Shown here: positions 1 through 12,200 of the stretch, in pieces
Layout: the number at the start of each line of letters is the position of its first letter
Position numbering within the stretch: position 1 is the first letter of the stretch
Origin: Cyanoderma ruficeps
Taxonomy: Eukaryota; Chordata; Aves; Passeriformes; Timaliidae
Assembly (NCBI GenBank): GCA_008694505.1
Contig: VZDJ01000174.1
Coordinates: 12,436,285 to 12,500,284, forward strand
Direction: 5' to 3'
DNA length: 64,000 nucleotides
Notes under the pieces: model-generated
What the model was told of the DNA's origin: nothing
Database searches by the model: none
What the model saw: only the letters and a program-made list of their open reading frames with translations
Position numbers and translations under genes: made by a program

Positions 1-128
1 CTGTGCTTTACCTGTCCTGCCTGGCAATTAGCTTTCAGACTCTGAGGAATCTCGTTCTTATTTTAATATAGATGAGGAATAGCGGTAACTGTGTTTTCTG
101 CATGTCTCACACCTTCTTTATTTTTCAG

Positions 129-213
129 GGTTTAGTTACAAGTGGAAGGCAGGTCTTTGAAACACAGGATGGCTGCTCAGCAGCTACTCAAGCAAAGGAA
201 GAAGCCCTCTAAG
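129..213 (+). other. HORMAD2: HORMAD2 first coding exon with 5' UTR segment and splice acceptor
   Basis: A pyrimidine tract ending in tttttcag precedes position 129 and the exon closes at AAG/gtaaaa. It therefore has 40 nt of 5' UTR and 15 codons (starting MAAQQLL). The acceptor implies at least one non-coding exon and the promoter to the left of the window. Confidence 0.75.
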
Positions 214-3200
214 GTAAAAAATTAAAATATGATGGTGCAGATAATCTTAGCTCTCAGTTTGGGACTTGGCACGCCTGTGCCTGCAGAGGTGGGAACACTT
301 TCTGTTGTCTGTACTGTTCTTAGCTGGATTAATTCCAATTCATTGAGAGGCAGTGTAGGGCTCTGACATGATTTGACTCAATAAATGTAGGCTCATTAGG
401 TGTGCACAGAGCTTTATTAGCAGGAAGAACAGCAATAAAGTAATAGAAGAACTAAATTTAGTGCAGTGTCCACTGCATTGTTCATGTTGGCATCACACAG
501 TGTGTATTTACTGTAACTTAAGGTGCTGTTTTACTGCTTGGAGTTAAAATCACTCTGTTGGCAACTCAGCCAGAGCTCAAAACAGCAGCCTTGGGTACAA
601 CAGTGATTGCCACACCAGCCCTGGTGCTTGTGTGACTTCACAATTGAAACTGCACACATTTTTAGAGGGGTGACTGTCTGTTAAGTGCCAGCATTGGTAC
701 AGGGGAGGAGGTGGGAATGTGATAAAGAGGAGGGCACATCCAACCAGTGCACTCTGCATCTGAGTAATGATGTCAGATCTGTTGGTCTCTACCCTTAAAT
801 CATTAATCCACCCACCTCAGACACAAGTCTTCCCTGCCTAGCTTAAACACCAGAGAAACCTTAAAATTACATTTCTAAGTTACCCTCTTCCCACCTGCTG
901 GGACTTGTTTCTAAATGTAATCTGTGTTACACTGAAGAAGGTGCTATTTCTGGCGTTGCCATGCTTTTCCAGGAAGCGGTGCTGTTCCCTGAGAGCATCA
1001 CCACAGAGCAGCAGTCCCTGGTGCTGGTGAAAAGGCTCCTGGCCATCTCCATGTCCTGCATAACCTACATGAGGGGGCTGTTCCCAGAGAGCTCCTACGG
1101 CACTCGCTATCTGGATGGTAACACCTGCCCTTTGTGCTGAGGGCTTCTTTCTGCTCCCTGTATTTTACCTATAATCTGCCTTATGTGTTATCTTCTGGCT
1201 GTGCATGTGTTGAGTTCACTCTGGGTGGGAGTTGGCTACAAATTCTCAAATCATCTCAAGTCTGCGTGCAGACAGAACTTCTCATAGAGAGCACAGAAGA
1301 CAATCTTGAGCTCCTGGCTTCTCTGTTGGTGTTCCTAATGGTTTAGAGTATTCTTTGGCATTGCCAGCCCCATTAATCAGGTCTCAGAGCCAGGAGAGTG
1401 ACTTAAAACTCAGAAAGCTTTAAAAATTTACTTTTATTTGAATGTTTTATTTTCTTTTGGATCTTTGAACCCATGAGGTTCACATTTATAGTTTTCATTG
1501 GGAGGCTGAAATTAGATTTGTTGGTTTTCATAGAATTGTAGAATGGTTTGGGTTGGTTGTGACCTTTTAAAGACCATGAAGTCCAACCCCCTGCCATGGG
1601 CAGGGACACCTTCCAGTAGATGAGGTTTCTCCAAGCCCCCTCCAACCTGACCTTGAATATTCCAGGAATGGAGCATCCACCTTCTCTCTGGGCAACCTGT
1701 ATCAGTGTTTTACCACCCTCATTGTAAAAACTGTACTAAATCATCCCTCCTTCAGTTTAAAACAGTTTCATTGTTGAGATTTGGGGTTTTTTTCCATGTG
1801 AACTATGTCATATGTGCTTTGGGGATCAAAACTTTTTAAGGAGAAAAGGGCAGAACCAATCCCTTGTCACACAATCCCAAGAATTAGTGATGCTTTGTTT
1901 CACGACTGTCTTTATGATCATTCAAAGTGTGAAATGTCTCTATGCATTCCAGTCCATTCCATGTTGTCCCTTGTGGCATTAGCTGCCCTGAAACATGTTC
2001 ACATGTACTTTGTAGGTTTGGTTGAGGGCATAGAAATCCCAAATTGGTTCTTGATCCCCTAACCCCAGAAAGCCACTGGTCAAATGTCAGGTCTGTCTAG
2101 TGCCTTTTTGATGATGGGTGTTAACATCTGGCCTGCTCACGCCTTCAATGGCCCCTTGGTTGAGTCCTAAGGTGTTATTAATCCCCCTTTTCACCTCTAG
2201 GACAGCTGTGCCTTTTGCCATTCTGAATGCCTGGAAGCACAGGTAGAAGGAGCTGTGTGGAAAAGCTTCACAGGAAGTTTATTGTGAACACAGTCTTTGG
2301 GACATCACTTCACATAGATGTTGATGAAGTCTGAGTGCAGAAGGGAAGGTGTTAGGGAATGGTTGAGGATGGAGTGAAGGAGAGGAGGGAGGAGAGGATG
2401 AAGCTGCTGGTGTTTTGTAATAAAGCTGTACCTGCATCCCTTCTTCTGGGAGAGCCCAGGGCTTCTGAGGAAAGCTCTGACATTTGCAAACCCAGCAATA
2501 AGCCCACCTGCGACCAGTGGAAACCCAACATTTCCGCTCAGGAAGGACCTTCAGATAAAGCTTGTATCCAAAAAAGGGAGGATGAACTGGCTTAGTTTCA
2601 GTCTTTGCCCAAGAGCTGTGATAAGGTTTGTAACTATGTGCTAAATCTGATTTTGCAGACCTCTGTCTAAAAATTCTCCGAGAAGATAAAAGCTGTCTGG
2701 GATCATTGCAGATAGTCAAGTGGTAAGTGAGTAACAGCGAAACCAAGACAAGATTGTGCTGAGTAGGAGACATCTGCCCCTGCATTCTTCTTCTTCCTGG
2801 ACTGGAAAACATTGTGCCTTGGTGCCAGGGGAGCTCCTGCTGCAGCTGGGGGTGCTTGGCCCCCGTGTAAGCAGGACAGAATTAGTGGCTGAGATCATGT
2901 GAGTTCAAGGTCTGTGGAAGTGTTGGCTGCAGTGAGGTCATTGTCAGGCCCCAGAGCACTTGCAACAGCAGAGGTGCAGAGAGAGGGCAAAGAATGTCAT
3001 GAGATCTTTTCTGTTGTGTTTAGTCTTTTCTGGTTTCACTTTGATAGGGATTCTTGCACTTGTTTTTCAGTATGTACAATATTTTATCTCCCTCTCTGAG
3101 GACCCCACAGTTTTCTTCAGGATGTGTTTCACAGTTGGCATGTTCCCAACAAGCAGAAAAACTGTCCCTGATGTGCTAAGGAGATACCTTGCTGCACATT

Positions 3201-6200
3201 CTTTGACTCTAAGAGTAAATATCTGGCCATTGCTGCTTCAAATAATATTTACTACTTTGAGAAAATCCATTGCTGTGAACTCTGCATCAGATAACAAAGA
3301 TTTACAAGACCAGACATGTCCAGATTGAGCTGAGCTTTGTACAAGGCTGATGGGAAAAGAGCCATCAGAGCTCTGGCTGGGGAACTGGAACAGAGCACTG
3401 AGCAGGGATATGCTCAGAGCCAGCCTTTGGCCTCCAATCCTTGTCTTTATCAGGATTCAAACAGGCTCTGGGCTGACAGGATAATGCCCCAGAAATATAA
3501 ACAATTCACAGATGCGGAAAGAAGGATGCTGCCTTCAGGACTGACCTGAAAAGCACTTCACAAGCCCCAAATGTTGTTGGTTGTGTTGTCCTAATTCCAG
3601 AAAAAAATGCCCTTTAACCCACATTTAGTGAGTGTTTACAGATCAGGAGATAAATGTTGCTGGTTAGCATTAACATGTTTTTTTCCCTGGCAGGATTCAA
3701 GGTTGTTTTGATGCTTTGGAGAAGCAGTATGTAAGTGTTTTTTTCACTTTTTTAAGGGAGTGTCCTATTTTTTCATAAAGTAAGGACAAAACTATCCTTC
3801 CATTCCTGCTGTATTTCTGTTGTGATCTTTGATGCACACAACAACCTTTACAGCTGTGGGACAGGGGAAAGATCCTGCCCTGAGTATGAGATTTGGGATT
3901 TTATGCCTTGAGCTCAAATCCTGTCCGGTTCCTCTCGGTTCTTGTGTCCATGGTGTGGGAACCAATGTGCAGCCTGCAATGGATTTCCCTTCATTCTGTG
4001 CCCTGCATTTGTGTTCTCTTATGTCTGATAGAGACCCTGCCAGGCAGAACTGAGATCTGGATCTCCTGCCTGTTTTTGTTTCCTTGAGAGAGGTTCTGTG
4101 CTTCTGCTCTCCTTCATGTCCTTTTCCGTCTTCATCTTCATCTCTTCACTCTTCATCTCATCTTCTCTAACCCTCCTGGCTTTTCTCTCAGGCTCAGAAT
4201 TTATTTCCCCTTAATTCACCAAATAAGGTATGTAACTGCTTTCAGGACAGAACCAGTTAGCAAGTGCTCATATTCCTTGCTGATTCTCACATAAAAACTG
4301 CCCTGCACAGGAAAAAGCACCAGTTGCTGTCCCCTGTGTCAGCACTGTTCACCAGCCCAGCCCCTCCAGACCAGTGGAGCACTGGTCATTCTGGCACTGA
4401 GGATCTGAGTGTTTCTCAGACATCAGTACAACTGTCAGTGTGCACAAGATAATTAACAGTGTTGTGAACACAGTTTAGTGCTTGTTGACAGCTCTAAGAG
4501 GTATTTAGCCCTTTTTATTTATGAGAGACATAAATTAATTGTTTGACAAGGATTAAGGAAGAACTGAGGGATTTAATGCATGTTTTAAGATTGTTTTTAA
4601 GGGCAGTCCCATGTGCAATTCCTTGATAGAGCATAAATTAAATACCTTTGGGGAATTTCCTAGCAGAAAGCAAATATTAACCTTCAGTAGGGATGGGTAC
4701 CCTTGTAAAGAATTTTAAATCAATATTTGGGAATTTGTTTGAAAGGAGTCCCAAGGGAGATTACTGAGCATGGAGTTGTTTCTTGGGAAACTGTGAATCA
4801 AGCCAGGCAAACTGGCCACTAGGTGTTGCTGATGCTGTGCTGGGAGGAATCTGCAAAAAGGGTTTCAACTCCTGGTTTGTTGAGTGTATCTATTCCTTCT
4901 CCCTGTGTAGGCAGTCGGGGTTTGATAGCACTTGCTTTTCCTTGACCACTAATGTTAGATGTTGATTTTGTGTTTTGTTTTGATTTTCCCTCCTTAGCTA
5001 CACGTGGCTGTCCTTGCAGTAAGTAAATGAATACAAAGTGGTTTTCTCTCCCCTCCCCTGCTTGAAAGAGATATGAAGTCAAGGTTGTGTCAACCTATTT
5101 GTGCCTTTTTTAAGGAGAAGCCAAAATGTGTGTGATATTTAATAGAGCTGTGACCTTTCTTAGATACAGTAAATGTGGCGTTCAAGGCTGCATGGGAATG
5201 TTTTTCTCAGCATGTCAGACTTCTGACAGAGGCCTTATTTGTGTCCTTAAACTCTGAGAGGCACTTGCATGTGATTCCTATCGTGGAATCTGCCATGTCC
5301 TCTCCATTTATCCCTGCAAAAGTGTCCTCCTTATTAATCTGATCCTGGAGAAACCACACACTGGTGATTCCATAGGCAGCTGTTGGCCCCAGCCCCCTGC
5401 AAAGCACCAGGAGCTTTGCCCATCCTCTACTCTGTGCATCATCTGAGCAGTTAAATCCCAGGCATCAAAAACTGCCTGCGAGGGTTGGAATGGGAATTAA
5501 CCTCATTCCTCCAATATTGCACAGGAGTGTCTTCAACTTGTCTTTGAAGTGGTAAGTATTGACTGCTGATAGAGGAAGGCTGTTTCCCAGCCATTCCTTT
5601 TTCTGATCCCACACTAAAGATAGCACAGTCTCTGCTGTAAATTGAAAATATCCTTGTTAGTCACTGGTTCAAGTTGTCCCAGGGAGAATGCCCTCACTGT
5701 GCTTTCTTGTAACAGATTTACACCAATCCTGAGGTAAGAAAGAGTCTTAATTAATCTTTGAGGCAGCTGAAGGCATGGGTGAGTACATTTGTATTCAGAG
5801 TGGAGTAGAGGCTTAAGTCCTATCCCGACATAGCTGTTTGGTGACCCCATTTCTGTTCTGTGCCTTCACTCTGGAGTGCCAGCTCAGTGAGCTGCACTGT
5901 GATCAAACACCCGGCTGAGGGCCCACCAGGGCCTCAGGCAGGGATGTTAGCAGACAACTAATGGGCATGTTCAGTTTTGTTTTAGTTTCCCAAAGAGAAG
6001 AAATGGGAAGTTCAACATTACTCATTTGCAAACCACCTTTTTAACATCTCTGATGAAAAGAGCTGGTTTGTCATGCAGAGAGGTGTAGGACAGAAGTCAG
6101 AGATCCCTTCAGGCCCGGGTGGATGTGTTGAGTAGTGCCTGTCCTTGGCCTCTTGGTGTTCCCTGTTGTGTGTCTGTTTGGTTTCATCTGGGGGGTGTGA

Positions 6201-9200
6201 TCCAGGAGTGAGGGTCTGCATCCGTGCTGGAGATCAGAGAACAGCTTCAGGCCCTTTGCATCTGAACCTGGTTCTAGTCCTGCTGCATGGCACCTCAGAG
6301 TCTGGGGACAGAGCAGGACTGAGCCATGCCAAGGCTGAGATTTACAAGGAAGGCTCAGAGTTAAGAGCTCAGCTGAGCTCCTACTAATCGACCTCATTTT
6401 CTCCGGAAAAAGTGAATTATAGGCATGGAATTGGTGTACAATAGACCCTTTCTCTTGGGGGGAAGCTGACTGTTCTTCCTAATTGTTTTATTCTCTAATT
6501 CTTTTAAATGGAAAATCACCCACTATTTTTGTCTACCTCAAAAAGACTCTGAGACCAATGAAATTCAGCAACTTTTTCCCATGCAATATTGTTTGGATTT
6601 CCCTGTGGGAAGAGTCCTCCAGGCCCTTGTCCCCAGAGCACAGGGCCAGGCTTCTTTGTGACACTGGTCACCTGTGGAGCTTCCCAGATTTCCTTTAGCA
6701 AGGGACACTGGGAGAATTGGCCACCCCTGGAGCGTTGCTAGAGACTGAAGTTGGAGAGTCAGGCCCACAGAGAAGATGGAAGGAGGAGGCAAGAAGTTTG
6801 TAATTCTGTTGTGATTCTTTCAGTGCTAGGTAAGATGTGGCTGCTAAGAGAATTTCCCAAAGCCTGTGCAAGCAATAATAGAGTTAAAATTGTCAGCATG
6901 TCACTAAATTAATGCTGGGCTCTGGCAGACAGTGTGAAAGGACTCTCCAAGCTCAGGACACATCTTGTTTCTCAAAGTGATCCATTTCTGTTTCTCCTCT
7001 CTCTTGTTACATCTCTAGACAGTCACTGAAATGTATCAATTCAAATTCAAGTACAAAAAGAAGGTTCCCCAGATGGACATCAGCAGGTAAGGATTTGGGT
7101 TGATTTCTCAGCGTTACGCTAAAAGCTGTGTTCTTGAAGCATTAAGAAGCTTCACTTTTATGACTGCCCAGAGAGGTCGTGGACTCCCCATCCCTGCAAG
7201 TGTCCAAAGCCGGGTTGGATGGAGGAACCTGGTTTAGTGGAAGGTGTCTGTGCCCATGGCAGGGGGTGGAGCAAGATGAGCTTTAAGGTCCTTCTGACTC
7301 AAACCATCCTGTGATTCTGTGGTTTGAGCAGATCCAAGTCATTAAGCAGCTGTAAATAGCATCAGAGTTGGGGATATTCACATTTCGGGGTATTAACTGC
7401 TGGGAGGATGAGCTGAAATGCTCTTACTGAGCACCATGAGGCCCTCAAAGTACACCTGAGCCAGGCACAGTTGGCAGGAGTGGTGCCTCATCAGGGAGGC
7501 AATGCAGAAACCAGCCCTGTCGTTGAGCTTGCTGCTGTCTCAGCTAGCAAGTGTCCTTGCACTTCCACCAGACAGCCTTGTGCTTTCAGATGAAGCTTGC
7601 TCAGGTTTGAGCCCTTTCACCATGATTCTGTGCCTGGGATTTTTTTCCCTTGAGTATTTGCATGCGTGCATTCTGCCTGAGCAGCCCTGCGTGGGTGACC
7701 TGAGAGAACTTTCACTTAGGGTGCCTGAGCTGATGGTGCAAAACATTGGCAGGAAGTAGCAGCTTTTTACCTGTTTTGGCACTCTGTTAGATATTTAAAG
7801 CTGTGTTTAGTAGGCTGTAATCCTGTGGCGCTTCAAATAAATACTATCAAAGGCCATTGGCTATAACCAAAGCAAAGAAAAATAATTAACCTGTTTTTAC
7901 TTTGTTCTGCAGTTGCCACTGGTGAAAGATGGATCTTGGAACCTGCCTGGACAGCAAGAGAGCTCTGCTGTCTTGTGTGCTCCTCAGGAAGCTCCTCCCC
8001 TGCACTCCTGGAGTGTGCCCTTAGCTGCTCTTTCTCTAGACACATCCAAATAATTTGTACCACAAGGCAGAATTATTTTCTTTTGGGCAAATCTGAATTA
8101 ACTCTGGAGTGACTTTTTGGCTGTGCCCTCCATTTCTGCTTGGAAGCTGCTGTCCAGTGTCCTCACACTGAGGGGAAGAGGAGATCTGGGATTTGAGAGA
8201 TAATAGATAGTCCTTGAGTACTTTGGGGTTTTAATCAGCCTTCTCATTGATTCCTGGAAATAAGGATAGTCCCCACATGGAGCTTGGGTGTCCATTGTGT
8301 CATCCAGGGAGAGGCCAAGCCATCTTCCTGTCATGTTTGAATGGGCTCTGAGGCTCCAGAGCCTGTGGTATTGGATTCCTGGGCTCTGTTTCCCTGGGGA
8401 CTGGCAGTGCTGTGGCAGGCTTGTGCATGTCCCTGCAGTCTTTAATAATCCAGAGATCTGGCACAGATCAGGAAATTGTGTCATCTTTGCTATCAGCTCC
8501 TTCAGCTGATAATGCTGCCTTTTACACCTGCAGCAGTTGTTGTCCTGTGCAAACTCAGTTAATCACTCTGGGAGAGATGTTTTGTGGGGCTGCAGCATCA
8601 CGTCCAAGGAGTAAGGGGAAACTTTCTTCTAAATGGTCCTTATATTATTTTACATGGATATTGGAGGAATTCCTTGGCACGGATCTCACTCTTTCCAAGG
8701 TTCAGTTCTTTATCTTCTGCTTTTTGACTCCCTCCTGCATCCAATTCTCAGTGTTATTCCCATAGTGAAGCAGTGCGTGACCTGTTAATTCCTATGGACA
8801 TCTCATTTCTTTTTTCTTATGAACTTTCTTTTTGCCATTTCTGATCTGCTAATCCCACAGTTTGTACAGGTGATGGATATTCCACCTTAGGCGCTGCCAG
8901 AGTTTTCCTTTCACTGTACGTTTCTGAAGATGCAGGATTTAATCGAGGACCACAGTGCACATTAATACCGCAGAGTTTGGACTTCATGATCTTAGACGTC
9001 TTTTCCAACCTAAATGATGCTGTGATTCCATACCTTGGGAAGTCAAGCTGTTTCACAGCCATGCCATTTTCATGACCCAAAGAAGCTCAGCTGGAAGGGG
9101 GAATTGGTCTTAATTTGTTCCTTTCTGAGGTTCAGTCAGTCGGGTTTACTCTGGGATATTCTTGGGTGACTTTTTTACTGCTTTTGATGCAATTTGGGGT

Positions 9201-12200
9201 GACTGTGTTGGGCACCCTCCAGCCTACGTGTAGTGTCAGGAGTCTTCCAGAGATGTAGTGAAGGAGCTACACATCTTTGTGACCCCTTCTCATTGAAAGT
9301 TAGGGAAGTTCATGTCCCTTAGTCACACAGTGATTCATCTGCTCTGTCTGAAGTTAGCTGGCTGCTCTGAGTTGCTCATCTCATCTACCTCAGTTTTAAT
9401 CAAAGAGAAACAAACTCCTCTGGAGTGCCATTCATCCCACTCATGTCACCCATGGGTCTCTGTCTGGGCTGCTGGCTTGGAGCAGCCAGCTGACATTTGG
9501 ATGGGTGAAGGAGGTGAGAGGAATGCCCCTTCGTCACTGCTGAAAAATGTGCCTGCCTCTGAGCTGCTTTTTCTTACATGGAATTGAGTGAGAACATGCA
9601 ATTCACTTCTCTTCAAAAACTGCAGAATGGACTTGAAAATAACCCCTGTGATGAATTGGCTTTAGATGGGATCCTCAACTCATTCCTCTCGTTCCTGAAA
9701 TTGCTTAGGCGAAAGGCACTTGTTTTATGGTCCTTTGATCCAATTTAATCATGTTCAAACAAGTGAGTCATGACATTTGTATAATGGTTGCCCCAGCTCC
9801 AAAGTCTGTTCAAATGTAAATGCCAGGCCTCTGAGTTTGGAGCGGGTATTCTGTGGATGCCACCCCATCCCTGGAGCCTGTTTCACTTCCCTGTTTATCT
9901 GGAAATCACATAAAGACATTGTAGCTTTCTCGCTGGTGGTTTCAGGCAAGTCAGTGGGTGCTCTGTGTGTGTAATTGGATCGTGAATATTCATGACTGAG
10001 GATAACAAATCCATTATTCTTCTTCTGATTGTAGCAACCACAGGGAGTTTGTGGCTGGGCTGTGCAGCAAGGATGTCAAACAGGCCAGCAGACTCCTGCT
10101 CAGGACCCTGTACCTGCTCATGCAGGACCTCGGGCCATTGCCCAATGACATCACCCTGAGCATGAAACTCCTCTACTACAACGATGGTAGGTGGAGAGCA
10201 GTGTGTGCCTTAGGGAAGAATTCCATCAGTCTCTGTAATAAGTGTGAGCCCTGTGAATAAAATAAAGCATGGAAAAGGTGAGGTGGGAGAAGCTGTTGGC
10301 TGATAGCACTGAAAAATGGTGTAACACAGTAAATCTTTCCGATGCACAGGGATGGCAGATGTTTTTAGGAAAGGTTTGAAATCCATATAAGAAGTACAGC
10401 TATGTGGTGTGAAAGGGAGAAATCCTTCTTCCCTGGGTTTTTTTGAGTTTGTTTCCTTAAGGAACAAGCAATGTCAGGTTTTGCTCCAGCACTTTAATGG
10501 TATTTCAGCATCCTGAAGTAATTTTTTCTTTGAGCTCCCTGATAACATTTGCTTGGCTCATTTTACCCTTTGCATTCTGTCCCTTCCTCCTAAAGAAAAC
10601 AAAATGAAAAAAAAAGCAACCAAAAAAATTGGAATATTTTTAGTAGTCGATGTTACTTGAAGCTGGTTCATAATTGTTCTTTCTAAATCAGACTAAGGAG
10701 ACTAAGGAGAGATGGAACTCAGTTTCCCTGACCTGATGGAGTTCCCTCTCCCTGTGCAGTCACTCCCAAGGATTACCAGCCCCCTGGCTTCAAGGAAGAT
10801 GGCAGCCCTGGGGACATGCTGTTTGCTGGGGATCCCGTCAAGCTGAGAGTGGGCTCAGTCTCCACTGACTTCCACCTTATGAAAGTCAGAGTGACAACTG
10901 AGAAGAAGAGGGTGAGGAAGGCTGACAGCAACCTGATCCAGAAGAATGGCCCTACTGAGATCTCCCACCAAGGGCTGGACTGCGAGGAAGAGGAGGAGGA
11001 GGAGGAGAACACAAAGGTATAGAAATGGCTGTCTTTGATTCTTGCTAGAAGAATAGAATTTATCGAGCAAAAACCTCCTTGAAAGAAACATTTTCTTTAT
11101 GGATTTGCCACCTGGGTGTATTTTTTAGGTTATATTGTTAAGACAAAACATCATTTGCTTTACAGAGTCACCCTTGTCCTGTCAGAGCAGATTCAAATGA
11201 GCATGAAGGGGACAAAAATGACACACATCCAGGCAGGACAACAGAAGCACCTTCTTTTTGCCTTGAAGATACAGGTAAATAAATGCCCAGTTTCAAAACT
11301 GAAGGAGCTTCTGCTCCTGATTTTATCCCAGCATAATAATATTCCACACAATGTCCTAGTAAGGCCTTTCAGTGCTGTTAATAACAGTAAGTTATTTGAG
11401 ACATTAGAGGAAAGAAATGTTTCCCTTGAGGGTGGGGAGGCCCTGGCACAGGGTGCCCAGAGAAGCTGTGGCTGCCCCTGGATCCCTGGAGGTGTCCAAG
11501 GCTAGGTTGATCAAGGCTTGGAGCAACCTGGGCTAGTGGAAGATGTCCCTGCCCATGGCAGGGTGTGGGCCTGGACTTGTTTTAAGGTCTCTTCCCATTC
11601 AATCCATTCCCTGATTCTATGATTTTCTAATATTCAGATTTGGGATGAGCAGAGTTTGTCAGGCTGTTTGAATTTTGTGTCAGAGCAGACCAATCTGTAA
11701 CAAAGGGCTGGTTGATTATGCTTGGTTTGTTAACAGAAACATTTAATTTTGTATCAGTATCTTTGAACTTCTTTATCTCAACAGTTGTTTTGAGATCTGG
11801 AGGAAATGCCCAGATCATCAAAACTGAGTTACATTATCTCCATGTTCAAAAAAGCTCCTTTCCTTTAGCTGTTACAGTTTGACTTTTGCTGATAACTTCC
11901 ATGTGGGAAAACGTACATGAAAATACATGAGAAAAAAAGCCTTTTCTGTGGCTTTAATCAACCCAGCCTCTGCTATACCATGCTGTGTTTGACCTTCGAG
12001 GCTCTGGGATATAGCCTGTGGAACAATACCATCTAGTGACAAAATGGTAAATAGCATTCCTGGGATTGCCGGGCAGTAGGATAAAGCAGCTTCCCTGTCT
12101 GTGAAATCACCTTTGCAGGTCTTTCTCCTGCAGATTCCCCGATGACTAATAAGGAATTAACTCATCTTGCCACTTTTGTTGCTCTGGGGATTTTAACAGG

